Shown: positions 42,255 to 54,253, numbered from the stretch's first letter. The stretch is DNA of 64,000 bases from Theristus sp. LFF4_11 (GCA_030248135.1 JASANC010004227.1:141062-205061); one strand, 5' to 3'. The notes: generated from the letters alone by a model not told the origin. Numbers and translations are program-made.

Positions 42255-42691
42255 GCGATGGCCAAAGTGTGTCCGTTTAAAGGTCCAAAAACATAAAGTT
42301 TAGCAAACGTAAAAGATCAATGTCCAAGTTGTGCTGCAGAAAAAAGGTAGCATAAAAGCCGCAATAATGAGAAACAAATCGATTGTAAAAGCATTTGAAT
42401 ATTTTGCGCCAAAAATGTTATTTTGCTGCAAAACTGTTCGATTCGAGCAAATGACAAACAATTATGGTTGTGCTCTTCACTGCTAAGTCACATTTTTGTC
42501 ACACTTTTTTTACCACTCGCACGTTTCACAGTGATCAATATTTTTCTCAGTGTATTTTGCTGAATGGAGTAGCAATCTGGTGATCCATGTACTTTTTGTT
42601 GCTGTTGATCATTTGTACCTTTTCGCGTATTTTGTAAATAGCTGTTTTCAGTTTTTCTTGTATTTGTCCACATCTTGAACATGGATAAAAA
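42255..42691. other. Intergenic between receptor 3 and receptor 4
   Basis: AT-rich 3' flank of receptor 3 and 5' flank of receptor 4. No gene seen. Confidence 0.4.
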
Positions 42692-45600
42692 ATGAAAAAG
42701 ATGGTTTGGTCAGTATGTTTTGGCGGTTTATGGTTGTTCATTGTCCACCAGTCATGTGCTCTACATGTATATTTTCTATTTGTTGAATATGTTGACAAAA
42801 TTTTAGGTATAAAAAATCTCAGCTTATTCGGTGCAAAATGGCGATCGCGGCACATCGGCATTCGGAATATGGAGTGTGCGCGCTCATGGACATCTTGAAA
42901 CACCAACTGAATGACAAACTTTTGTAATTTTGATTATGGTTTTTCGATGTTGCTCCTTGGTGTGTCATGTTTCTGTCATGTTGTAGTTTTATACGGCGTT
43001 TCCACTAGCCTTTTGTAGCTTCGTTTGTCGTTGCTTGTTTTGTGCTTGTTGTTGGTGGTGTTTGTGTGACGATTCATGTCGGTGATTTTATTAATTTTTT
43101 ATCGTTTACATTCAAATTTAAATTTTTGCCACTGGCGACACAGCGCGCGCGTGCATAGTTTGCTTGCAGCAATAGCGATCCTTTTGTTTGTCGCATTCAA
43201 AATTTTCCATTGAAAACATTTTACTTTTCACTGTTACACCATGTCAAGGTCGAGCGGGAGAAGACGAGTTTCGCCTGATGATGGATGTGTTCCTCGGCTA
43301 CAATCCGCTCGTGAAGCCAGTGAAGGACGGCTCAAACGAGACTGTCATCACCGTGTCGTTCACGTTGCAGCTGATTCTGCTGATCGATCTGGTATGAAAA
43401 ATTTGATTTGTCGTTTTTAATCGATATCAAAAAGAGGAATAGTTGAGAAACTTGCTGGTTTTGCAGGCAAAAAATTTTCAAATGAAAGACCCAAACCACA
43501 TTGTTTTGCAGGACGAAAAAAATCAAATCATGCACACGAACGTGTGGCTGACACTGGTGAGTTCCGTGATTTAAAAAAGTTTTAGTTTACATAGATTTTG
43601 TTCATTAACGTTCGCTGAATTGATTCCTGCGCAGAAATGGGTGGACTTTCAATGTCGTTGGGATCCGACGAAATACGGCGACATTGCCACGATGCGTGTG
43701 TCGCCCGACAAAGTTTGGCTTCCCGACATTGTACTTTTTAACAAGTGAGTGACTGTTTTAACGACTGGAGCTTCTCTGGTGAGAGAAAAGTTTTCTGTTG
43801 GCAAACTGATGCTGAAACATCCATACCAAATGCGTCGACAATTGTATGCAGTGCTGACGGAAACTACGAGGTATCTTACTACTCGAACGTTGTTATCACG
43901 ACCACCGATGATGACACGAACATGCTCTGGGTGCCGCCCGCCATCTTCAAAAGCACTTGCATCATTGGTGGGTTTTTTTATTTTCGACTTCGATTTGTTG
44001 GCTATTTTTTGTGCCATTGCCATCACCAAACAGATTTTTTGTCACAAGGCAAAGGCTTTTCGTTGCTGATGTTTTGACTAAAAAAATCTGAAACATAGTC
44101 AAACTTATAAACATTTTTCAACGAGCGCCGATAATCGCATCGCGCATGGCAATATTTTTTAGTGTCTCTGACTTTCCACAAAATGAGATACATTTCAGAT
44201 GTTGAGCATTTTCCTTACGATGAGCAAGTGTGCACGATGGTGTTCGGATCATGGACGGTTGGTGGCAACTATAACCATGACATTCGTTCATAATGATTGC
44301 TGTCTGATCACATTCAGTCGAACTGTAACTCAGTGGCACTCTGCTGTTGATTGCTTTTCAATTGGGCTCACTGATTTCATTCAACCTGCTCAATGCAGCC
44401 AATCAGCACGCCGGACTGCAACGCCAGAATGCACAAATTCCATGTGTTTCACAGTGTGACTGTATACATAGCAAGAAAATGAAGTATAGAATTGGTGAAT
44501 ACAAATATAGGAAAAAGATCCCACTCCAACGTGTTCTCATCTCAAAACTGCTTGGAGCCTGTGTGTTTACATGTTCGCATACACGTTTTCTGTTGTTTGC
44601 TCGCAGTACAAAGACACCGAGGTGCGACTAACCGCTAAAATGGCGGGCATGGATTTGGGCTCGTACTATAAAAGTTCCATCTGGGATCTGATTGAGGCGC
44701 CGGCAATGGTGGTTGCGAAGCGGTCACGCATTGAATATCAATTGATCATCAGGTAAGCGTGTTTTGTATTTTGGCTTCCAATTTTCCACTTTTTAATCAG
44801 TTATTATTGTACATTTCCAAATCCAATTTTAATGTGTTCCATTCAGACGAAAGACGCTCTTCTACACCGTGGTGCTGATTGTACCAACAGTCATAATGGC
44901 GTTTCTCAGTATGGCTGTGTTCTTTCTGCCCGCTGACAGTGGTTCGTCTTGCTTTTCTCTCAAAAGTTCGCGAATTTCGACCTTTCGCTCGCAAATCCAT
45001 GCTGTTCAGGCGAAAAGATCACACTAACCATCAGCGTGCTCCTGTCGATCAACGTGTTCCTGTTGCTCGTCTCGAAGATTCTGCCGCCGACGTCGAAGAC
45101 CGTTCCACTGATGGCGAAATATCTGCTGCTGACACTCGTCCTGAACGTGTACACGATCATGATCACCGTCATACTGATCAACGTGTATTTCCGTGGTCCG
45201 ACCACGCACGGCATGCCCAGCTGGGTCAAGGTCGTCTTCCTCGAGTTCCTGCCGTTCGTCCTCTGCATGCGGCGACCGAAACCGCCGCCGAAAAACGTGA
45301 ACGGCGTGCTCGACAAAGTCGGCGCCATGCAGGTGGGCGTGGGTGGTCGTGGGAATTTCAGCGCTGTCGTGTGGCGCAATGTGAGGTCAATCGACCACGG
45401 ACTTGGGACATTGTTCGGTCAACAAATGAACTGCGTCTGTGTTGTTTGCACTGACTTGTCACTTGATTTTCAAGGTAACAACATAGACGCCAGATGGGTT
45501 GAGCTGTTGAGCGATTCCAAATAACGTGCTCGTGCACACAGCTTTCGTACATAGACCGACCAATGTGTATGTTGACCCCACTTTCCAGCCAGAATTCCGC

Positions 45601-46530
45601 TGCACCTGTTTTCCTTAATCACGAGATTGGTTTTTCAAAATCTATAAGGCCCGTCCGACCAAACTGAAACAGAACAAAGCAGAATTCCGAAAACAGCCGA
45701 CCACGCAGGTGGAGCTGCTGACGGGCGGGCGTGCGCCTCGCGGCTTCGGCAGTCCACTGTTGCCCCCCGCCGTGCTCGAGCACCACCCGAAGTGTTCGGC
45801 GAGCAACGAGGTCAGTCAGACGACGTCGTCGAGTCAGAAGACGAACAGCAACAGTGACGCGCATCGCCGTCGTCAGCAGCAGCAGCAGCACGCTCGCAAA
45901 CGCCGCGATCCGGCCACGAGCGACTTCTATCCGCTGACGTCGGACGCGCGTCGAGCCGTGGAGGCCATCGAGTACATCACGGATCACTTGCGGCAGGACG
46001 AGGAGTACAGAATGGTGAGCCGGGCGTTGAATGAAAACACTCAACAGAAAAGAGAAATCAACAGGGGTCCCCCGCTAGACCAACGCTCTGTTGATATTTC
46101 TGTTGAGGTTCATTTGAGTGCAGAGGAAAAGCACTTTGAACGGAAGATATTTTGACGATTTTCACCAGATGTATAAGGCTGTCAGGTTGCCACGAGTTTT
46201 GAAACGAGACGGCAGTAAGAATACCGCAGGACGCGACCAAGAGGTACAGGCACCCTTGCTTACCCAATCAACGTCGTAAAAACGCATTCCAAAAAAACAG
46301 AAAACATAACCGGGTTCGCACCACAACAACGTTTTTCAAACGTATCACTTTCTCAGATTCGCGAAGACTGGAAGTACGTCGCGATGATCATTGATCGAAT
46401 ACTGCTGCTGGTGTTTTTCGGCGTCACGCTTGGCGGCACCGTTGGCATCCTGTTGAGTGCACCGAATGTGTTCACACAGACCAACCAGGATGAGATCATT
46501 CGACGGTTGACCGAGGAATATAAAAAGTAA
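42692..46530 (+). CDS. Nicotinic acetylcholine receptor non-alpha subunit 4 (UNC-29-like)
   Basis: Exons 42692-42755, 43249-43391, 43512-43556, 43635-43744, 43852-43967, 44199-44257, 44607-44752, 44847-44941, 45010-45332, 45709-46014, 46357-46530; 526 residues. The first exon encodes a signal peptide ([20 protein letters not shown]) and ends in phase 1, matching the next exon. The mature protein begins near [17 protein letters not shown]. Cys-loop [15 protein letters not shown]. Loop [10 protein letters not shown] lacks a Cys pair, so non-alpha. TM2 [16 protein letters not shown] poly-Gln/Ser stretch lies in the TM3-TM4 loop. [19 protein letters not shown] precedes TM4, and TM4 ends [14 protein letters not shown]. 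It has one extra loop intron (45333-45708) relative to subunit 3; otherwise exon structure is shared. A MITE occupies part of intron 44258-44606. Such subunits need alpha partners to form functional receptors; none is in the window. Confidence 0.93.
44315..44464. repeat. MITE related to family A (type B)
   Basis: Its ends read CAGTCGAACTGTAACTCAG and, inverted, CACAGTGTGACTG. An inner GCAGCCAATCAGCACG lacks the long second arm. It lies in a receptor 4 intron. A similar element is at 56307-56440. Confidence 0.5.
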
Positions 46531-47023
46531 AAAAAACACATCACAAGCGTGGCAGATGAGCTGCAGATAAACATTTCATTGTTTCAGTGAATGTATATTT
46601 CCATGTTTTCAATTGAAAAGTTGATTATGAGTTTGTTATTTCTAGTTTCTCTGATTTAACTTCCGACGATCATACCAAAAACATCTCACGTGCCTTTGTT
46701 TATTACGTAAAACTGGTGCAGAAATCACGCGCGTTGTTGTTATGTACAGCAATTGACAGCAACAGATAAAACCACCGAATTACTAAATATTTCTAAAGTG
46801 AGAGTTCCAACGATACCTCTACAACGGTGTGGTGGACCTCAACTTCTAGGTCCACGACATCGTGGCATACGTGCATGGCTCCAACAAAAACACCTCACAA
46901 TAATAATCGGCAAGAAAAATGGTTAAAGTTAGTCGAAACATTTTTTGAAGCAATTGAAGCAAAAACTTGAAGCAAATCCAAACGAAAACCACCCGACATT
47001 TTGCGTCAATAGCAAAACGACCG
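46531..47023. other. Intergenic, convergent gene ends
   Basis: Lies between the receptor 4 stop (+) and the Smr gene stop (-). No gene is seen; the short minus-strand frames are not supported. Confidence 0.4.
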
Positions 47024-48086
47024 TCACTGAATGGAGCACCACGAGTGGTCTGGTTCCGTGGCGAATTCCACGGTGACACAGCCGGGATTCGGCCGGCCCG
47101 GCTGTATGTTTACGTTGTACTGTTGGGCGAGCTGCATGACGGCGGGGCGGAGTTTCGCTTCACCGTCGTCCGAGTGCAGGCCGCGACCGACGATGAACAC
47201 GAGCGGGGGTGGATCGCGAGATCTGGACGCTCGATCGATCGCGTGCTTCGCGTATGCGACCGCCTCCTTCACGTACAGACCGTGCAGATCAACCTGAACT
47301 TGGCCAAATGCGCTTTTCACAAAAACGTCAGCACGAAGGTGGACCTGTCCTGCGACTGTCTGCGATTGATATTGCAAACAACGTTCTCAAATTCGACCAT
47401 TGCTGAATCAGCAAAAAGCAGCGCATCAGCATCAGCGTAATTTCTGTCAAAAAGATTTACCTCAAATGGCGGTCTGCCTTTGTTGTTGGCCTCGAAAATC
47501 ATAGCAGCTGCGTTGCTGTTGAATTGGTCAGCCTTGGCAAGACACCGTTTCGATTCGTCTGAGAGTCTCTTTGCAGCACTGTGGTCACCACGTTGGTAGG
47601 CCTGGCTCAATCTCAGTCACTAATATTGCAAGTCAAATGCTGCACTGAAAACAAAACGAGCTCGATACGACACGAGCTCAACTGAACAGGGTGGCGCAGA
47701 TGTACACGCGAAACAAAACACGCTCTAACTGGTGACCGAACAGATGCCATGAACGAGGTCCGGTTCGAAAAAACCATCGTGATAGAAGCAACGATGTACC
47801 ATGTTTACTATTGAACAAACAAACAACTGTAGCCGTGTAGCCGTAACAGCGTGTGCTATACAGCGTGTGGCCGTTTCGCTAAACGCCACCACGCCAAATT
47901 ACTCAAGCTTCACACAACCCACAGAACTTGATGCCACGTTTCGCGACCGACCTGCTGCGATTGCTCGGCGAGCAGACGTCGCTGTGCGCCCATTTGACGC
48001 GCCTTGTCACGCCATCGATCTGCCTCCGGTGCGTTCGGTGCAAACTCGCCCACGCGCTCTTCACTCGACGACAGCCAGTTTCCCAT
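47024..48086 (-). CDS. DUF1771 plus Smr domain protein with N-terminal myristoylation signal
   Basis: Minus-strand exons 48086-47952, 47601-47461 and 47293-47024 encode 45+47+89 = 181 residues. The N terminus MGNWLSSS fits the N-myristoylation consensus (Gly2, Ser6). Residues about 25-90 form a charged DUF1771 helix pair split by an intron (RDKARQMGAQRRLLAEQSQQ, then AYQRGDHSAAKRLSDESKR). The C-terminal Smr domain has VDLHGLYVKEAV and FIVGRGLHSDDGEAKLRPAV, the two hallmark motifs. Smr domains bind or cleave RNA/DNA; the DUF1771-Smr pair occurs in eukaryotic RNA-surveillance proteins. The myristoyl signal suggests membrane attachment, by inference. A paralogue with the same exon layout lies immediately upstream (48547-50405, same strand). 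Confidence 0.88.
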
Positions 48087-48546
48087 GATCCGTTTTTGTG
48101 AGTGTGTTTAGCCAGAAAAACACATTGTGCACGACAGATAGCTTTTGCCTCATAGCAGTGCGACGGTGTGGTGCAACGTGGTGCACTTGTGGCCACACGC
48201 TGCGCACACCCTGGACGGAGCCTTGTGGCAATGTGCACCATGTTCCAGCACACCATCACAAGCACGCGTTGAATCACCTAAGAACACACAGCCGCAGCAA
48301 ACTGCAGTTTCAAATGCTACTGAACTGGTGAAGCCGCCGAGCAAACTAAACCAAGTGTCGAAATCGCAAAAACACTTGGTGGTTAGACCGTTAAGACGAA
48401 CAAAAAACATACAAAAACACTTGAAAACTTTATGCAGACAAAATAAATCATGCACAGAATACACGTGACACGGCGTGTCGTCGTGTGTGTGAGATTGATT
48501 GTTGACTAGAAGCAGACTTTCAATAGCACATTATCGCCAACCAGTT

Positions 48547-50405
48547 TTATGCGTTCACATGTCTGTAGTAAAGTGCAAAGATCACCGCAAAACCAGCGCA
48601 CACCAAGAAGACGCCAGCAGTGCGCATGCTCAGCAGTCCCACGGCCAGACAGAAGAACGCAACAAAAACAAGAAGAAACCGATTGCTGGCTTCGTCACCG
48701 GCGGCGCCCGAATGGAAACTGTCCCGAAAGCCAGGCTGTTCGCCAATCCATCGCAGACGCCGTCGTGGCAGGTGCACTCGAAAGAAACCCTGATCCAGCT
48801 CGACCTGCAGTCGGTATTTGCGTGCGGTCTCCTCCAAATACGGCTGTATTTTTGCGTTTTCTGAGTTCTCCATGATGAATACCAACGACTGTGCCGGTTT
48901 GCTGTGGTCGTCGGTTTCGCCGTGTTTTGCAGTTTGCGTCAACAGCAACGCACGTTGTATCGCGTGATCAATGAACTCAACTGCCTCCTGTGAGCGCAGT
49001 CCGTGCAACACGATCTGAACAGAAGCAGCAGCGGAGTTGTGTGTGTTGAGTCGAATCAAAATGTATAGTCCCAGTCTGAAGACAATACGCGCGGTTCACG
49101 GCAATGTTGCAAGAATCACAAACACACACATGCACAGACACGACTCGTATGACGCGAGACCCATGCGCGTTGCTGTAATATTGCATGTGTTTGTTTATTG
49201 TGAATGTGCAACATTACTGTGCAATCGTATACTGAGCACACCGCTTTTAGGACTGGTTTTTCAGTTCAACTCGCGGAACACTGGAATCAAGGAAACTACA
49301 GGGTGATCCAAAAAAGCTACACGATAAGAATCGGCTCTAGCTCGCGAACGGGCGGATGGTTTAGGCTGAAATTTTACCAAGCATCACATATAACACTTCT
49401 TTTTTGCGTCACAATTTCAGACAAATTGTAACACCCTTCAATAAATATAAAACAAATTAGTGAAAACACAAGAAAATTGAATTTTCGCGCCAATACAGTC
49501 TGCTGCGCTTAGCATACGTCCACCACTCAGCGCTCAATGATGTTTCAGCTTTCTGCTGTGAATTTTGTTTCTTTTCTTTCAAAAAGAACACTTGCTGATT
49601 TTCTGCTGATGATGACGAGATTCGCCGACCAGAGCCAGTTTTTCCGTGATAAACATTTTCAGTTTCACAGAAACGCGCGTGCCACAACCAAATTGTTCCG
49701 GCATTTGGAGCTGGTCGGACCACCCACCCGTTGGCAAGCTAGAGCCGATTCTTTTCGTGTTTTTGGATCACCCTCTACATGGTTTAAGAGCTGCATCGTT
49801 TCGCGGAAATAGGAAACCAGAAATCGCTTATTGACAGCTTGAAACGTAACGTCATAAAAGCTGGAATGTGTTTCCCGTTCACGTGTCCACCTCAGTGCAC
49901 CTGATTCAGTGGTTTGCCAGCATTGTTTGCATCGTACGTCGCTGCGGCCGCTTCCCTGTTCAATTGTTCTGCTCTTGCGCTGCACTCCTTCGCTTGTCGC
50001 GACAGTTTCGCAGCGACACTGAAGTGCTGACGACTGTAGGCCTGCAGGTGCATGGAAGCATTACGAGGAATTACAGGGTGGAGCAGAAACTGGTTTAGTT
50101 CACAGTGCCTACGAGACACCAACCAAATACAGTGGCCGACTTTGTGCTCTGTTCCTAATCGGTGTCCAAACCAGTTTTCCAAGTGTTGTCCTGATCAGTT
50201 TTCCCACATCAACACAAAACATGTCAGCCCTGTTGCGCAGGTCGAAAGCAATTTCACCCTTCATAATAAAAAAAACCATTCAGCCGACCGCCTGCGACTC
50301 GTTGGCCAGTTGCTTCGCCTTCGCCAGCAGCTCATTCGCCTTCCGGCGACATTCATTTGTCTTCCTTGCAGTCGCATTGTTGTACGCTTGTGTTGAAATG
50401 GACAT
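48547..50405 (-). CDS. Membrane-anchored DUF1771/degenerate Smr paralogue
   Basis: Minus-strand exons 50405-50289, 50041-49901 and 49014-48547 encode 39+47+155 = 241 residues. The DUF1771 part is split exactly as in the 47-48 kb paralogue, and the middle exon is also 47 codons (AYSRQHFSVAAKLSRQAKE). The Smr-like part keeps LHGLRSQEAV but lacks the G-R-G-x-H-S motif; the matching place reads VFIMENSENAKIQPYL. The N terminus MSISTQ has no Gly2. At the C terminus are two hydrophobic spans, FLLVFVAFFCLAVGLL and GVFLVCAGFAVIFALYY, followed by a short RHVNA tail. The protein therefore appears membrane-anchored and possibly without nuclease or nucleic-acid function. Intron 2 hosts a mariner-type MITE. 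The divergence suggests new function after a local duplication. Confidence 0.85.
49297..49777. mobile_element. Mariner-like MITE in an Smr-gene intron
   Basis: A 481-bp element. The left end is TACAGGGTGATCCAAAAAAG followed by CGGCTCTAGCTCGCGAACGG. The right end, inverted, is TAGAGGGTGATCCAAAAACA followed by CGGCTCTAGCTTGCCAACGG. Arms are about 70 bp. TA lies at both ends. There is no transposase. Confidence 0.85.
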
Positions 50406-50890
50406 GCTTTTAACGTTTGGTCTGTTTCACTTGTGTGCTGTGCAGGACACTGACGAACAAAGTTAGTTTGTGCCATCGTATTACACTGAATGCGTTCTGC
50501 TGAAACATTGTGAAAACAACGGCAGTGTGGAACGGCAGTGTGCGCCAGTCACCAAATGGTGTGCGCCAACATCCTTCACTAAAAAAACGACAACATTCAA
50601 CAAGTGAACGATAAGCATTTCACCTCAGCCATTAGCATAGCGCAGCGCGAAATAAACCAATCCCCTGATTTGACAAGCGATAATTTTTTTTATTTTCGTT
50701 TTTCACGATCAACCAACAAACCATGCATAATGGGTAACACAACAAATGACGGGCTAGAAAACAATATTCAAGAAGAAAATCACAAGAAATTTTCGACAAA
50801 TTCCCTCGACAGGCCCATCAAAAACAAGCTTTTCCTAACGTTCAACAACACAATTCCACAAATTTAGACAGCAACAAACTCCACCCCAGC
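50406..50890. other. Intergenic between the Smr paralogue and rpl-24
   Basis: Probably 5' flank of the Smr gene and 3' flank of rpl-24 (both minus strand). An 87-codon + strand frame at 50604-50867 has no motif. Confidence 0.4.
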
Positions 50891-52812
50891 TCATCGTTTT
50901 CCGCCCACTCGCGGTGCAGCGCCTTTCGTTGGTCGAACCGCTTTTGCTTTCGGTTGCGTCTTTTGTTTTTCCTGCAAAACAACACAAAACAATTGAATCA
51001 CAAAATTTTTTGAATAGATCGGACAGAAAAATACTCCACAAAGCTGCTCATCTAGATTTGAATGAACAGTAGCATGGTGATTGATTGTATAACGCTAGAC
51101 CGCTATTCTGCAGTTTGTCTGTTTGTTTTCTCCAAATGTCTGGATCACACCGAAAAAGCCGAAACTGCCGAACTGACCTTGTGTTTCTCAACCTGTTTTG
51201 CGGTCTTCGTCGCACGCGTCTTTTCTTTGGCCGCTCTGAAAATGTAAAATTATTTTCGTCACACACACAACTCATAACCATATTCGAAAGTAAAGCAGAA
51301 CCCATAATTGATCTGCACACGACAAAGACGCAAATGACCGACTTGATGGCAGCCTCGCGTTGCTGTTTTCGAAACTCCGGTTTCTGATTTCGTTTGGCCA
51401 ATATGGCCTCCAACGTGGTGTTGCCGATGGCGCGGTGAAACTTGACGGTCTTGCGAGTCTTGCGTTTCGCGTGCTCATCACCTTCTTTGATCTGAAAAAC
51501 GGCAAAAAGCAACGGAACCTTCACCAAAGTACCAAACTAAACTTCAAGTAGCGAGAGAGTGGCGATTTACTGGACTGGAGAACAACCAAGATTACAGGGA
51601 AAAGTATCACAATATATAGGATACCACGCACAATTATACATAATTACAGCCAGATAATTACAATAATCGCCCATCATTAACTTCTCCCCCATCAACGAAA
51701 AGAGCGAGGGAGAAGCCAAATCACGAAATCTCCCTTTCAATCACAAATCATTAGCCGTCTGTCTCATACTGCTTCAAACGGCACCACTTCCTGGGACATC
51801 ACGTCTCAATCCTCGGCACACGCTCGGCCGGAAACACTCCATACATCGGCACTGCGGCCCATCATCCCATCACGGCTCAATGCTCGGCGCTCGTTCGGCA
51901 GCCAGAAGCACGTTAAAATCGGCACCTTGGCCTCATCGCAATCCTCGCGACGCGTCATCGCCCATTGGCTGACGTTCATCTCTCGGCACATCCTCGGCCG
52001 GATACATGACTGCTGGTCGCTGCGCTTATGGTACGCCAAACTCCGCTGCGTGAACGGTTGTCTCCTTCCACAGAAGGCCGGTCATGATGACCGCCTACGT
52101 GCCACGCTCAACGTCGGGCTCACCACTTCAAGTAGCGAGAGAGTGGCGATTTACTGGACTGGAGAACAACCAAGATTACAGGGAAAAGTATCACAATATA
52201 TAGGATACCACGCACAATTATACATAATTACAGCCAGATAATTACAATAATCGCCCATCATTAACTCTAAGGTGGCTGGGTGTTGGGGCGAATGAACGCT
52301 GAGAGCCGAGTGAAACCGACAGCCTCTAAGGCCCACTCTGGTAATGGCTGACTGCACGCAACAGACGTGTTGCACCAACATTCGCAAAACACCGTGTTTG
52401 TTTGCTAGGAACTAAAAAAACTCTTCAAAAATCGTTTGCTGCAATTTTCACGCAAATTTGTCGCGGGCAAGCGCACCTTTTTGTGCTTGCGACGATAGAG
52501 CACCGTCCAGGTGATGTCGCGCGGGTTACGCCGCAACTTCCATCCACGCTCGCACTTTTTGTTCAGGAAGATGTGTTGCTGAAAATCAGTTCAATGGAAA
52601 CTGCGATCGTTTTCAAATTTTCGTGAAAGACGGATCAGATTTTCCAACGAACCTTTCCGTCGACACGGACGATGCGTTTGCCATGGCCGGGGTGGATCTT
52701 GTACCCACTGTAGATGCACGTTTCAACCCTACAAGCGTAATGAATGATAAGTGTATTGGTGACAAAAACAAAATCGAACATTTCAGAAACGAGTGCTTAC
52801 TGCTTACTTCAT
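50891..52812 (-). CDS. rpl-24: 60S ribosomal protein eL24 (RPL24)
   Basis: Minus-strand exons 52812-52808, 52728-52653, 52578-52477, 51491-51343, 51235-51178 and 50971-50891 encode 156 residues (human 157). The first coding exon carries only ATGAA, then a GTAAGC donor; the joined start is [20 protein letters not shown]. This is followed by [17 protein letters not shown], then [37 protein letters not shown], and the C-terminal APRVGGKR, all matching eL24. It is a structural protein of the large ribosomal subunit that bridges to the 40S subunit. Its position between accessory genes is unremarkable. The third intron (51492-52476) contains a complete miniature LTR element. Confidence 0.96.
51541..52266 (-). 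mobile_element. Miniature LTR retrotransposon (TRIM) inside an rpl-24 intron
   Basis: Two direct repeats of 142 bp (51541-51682 and 52125-52266) appear identical base for base and flank 442 bp. A 4-bp target duplication CTAA lies at 51537-51540 and 52267-52270. In minus orientation a primer-binding-like TGGTGAGCCCGACGTTGAG follows the 5' LTR, and a purine tract GATGGGGGAGA precedes the 3' LTR. There is no coding capacity. The LTR ends are not the usual TG...CA. Confidence 0.92.
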
Positions 52813-54253
52813 TCTGATAGTGCAGCTTAACTAATATTGTGGCCAGATAAAAATTTAGCCTGAAAAATACATACAATTCAAGTCTTCTGTTCTGAGTAAA
52901 ACATTCAGATCGACATCTCAAATGCATTGATACCTGCAAAGCAATGAAACTTCGCAGTTGGATTTTGAAACCCAACCATCAAACAAAACGCACCATCAAA
53001 ACTGTCACGTTTGATTTTATGCTTCACAATTTTTTCACTTCTATGATACTTTTCAAATTCAAATTGTGAATTCCAAAAAAAAGTTTAAACTTCCAACCAC
53101 AAATCAACTACCGGCCACAACACATACACACAACTACAGCGTAACAGAAGTCAATCAAACGAATAGGCAATAAAAAAACAAAAAAAACATGAATTATCTG
53201 GTTCCCAGGACGAGAGAGCCACCCTGACAACGGAAACAATTCCAAATCACTGAAAGTAACCCAGAAAACAAAACAATCAATCTGACCGCACGATCCATGC
53301 TCATTCACTCGGCACCCCCCACTATGCAACAAAAGAGGCCAACTAGAATTTCAGAGCAAGTTTTGTTCAAAGAAAACATTCGAAACAACGTCAATTCTAA
53401 CATATAACTTTCCAAGGGACAGTAAATTTTAACAAAAAACCTACAGTCGAATTCTAATTACAGGCAATCAACTGATTGGTTGGTGGTCACGTGATGCATG
53501 CTTCTGTGCAGCACAAACCCCGCCCCCACAGTAATGTCATGCATCACATGATTACCAACCAATCAGCTGATTGCCTATAATTTAAGACTTCGACAACGCA
53601 AATCCGTTTAGATGAAGTAGTGCAACATTGTTTATGGTTACCAAAATAAAAACAACAAGAAAACATAATATACCCTTCGGTGAAGATTGAACAGTCATCA
53701 AAATTCAAATTGACTCAACACTTTGTTGGACTATAAAATTTATAAAACGAGCGATACCCCGTTCAAACAAGGAACACAAACTGAAATAAAAGATAAACTG
53801 CAACTGCATTATTGGTTTTTGAAACATAAGAATCATATAAGATGACCATTGAAAAACCATAAAGTGCAAGTGTGAAATCGAAATGACCGGTCAGAGCCAA
53901 CAAACCGTAAGACTGTTTTCATTTCTCCACAGGTTCAAACACAATTTCCGAGTAAAACCTCGGGTTCCCTTCTGAATTTTGTTGCTCACCTGCTGTAAAA
54001 ACGGCCAATAGTTAACCAAAGCCAAACAGAACAAAACAAAACAAAAACTGGGTGTGTGGTGGTGGTGACTGTGATTCAGTGAGATGCCACAGAAGAACAC
54101 ACAAAAACACGCAACGATCCAAACCACTTATTCGCGAGACCATTCCACAATCAGCGAATCCTCCACTAGAACGCCCATGTGTGCGTGTGTGTCCGTCCGT
54201 TGTTCAAAGGCAGGCAACATTCCACATGCAAAACACGCAACAAGCGAAGCAGC
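52813..54253. other. Intergenic between rpl-24 and the SCAF4/8-like gene
   Basis: Lies between the rpl-24 start and the SCAF-like stop (both minus strand). AT-rich, with one full MITE at 53443-53594. No exon recognised. Confidence 0.5.
53443..53594. repeat. Palindromic MITE family A, copy 5 (full length)
   Basis: It begins ACAGTCGAATTCTAATTACA, then GGCAATCAACTGATTGGTTGG and GTCACGTGATGCATGC. The inverted half ends CCAATCAGCTGATTGCCTAT and AATTTAAGACTTCGAC. This is the cleanest copy of the family. Confidence 0.8.

Noticed and set aside
36526..45000. One of the four receptor genes being an alpha subunit
   Set aside because: None has adjacent cysteines in loop C; receptor 3 has a single Cys there.
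49015..49900. Extra coding exon within the Smr paralogue intron
   Set aside because: The sequence there is a MITE and flanking AT-rich DNA; the flanking exons already join in phase 0.
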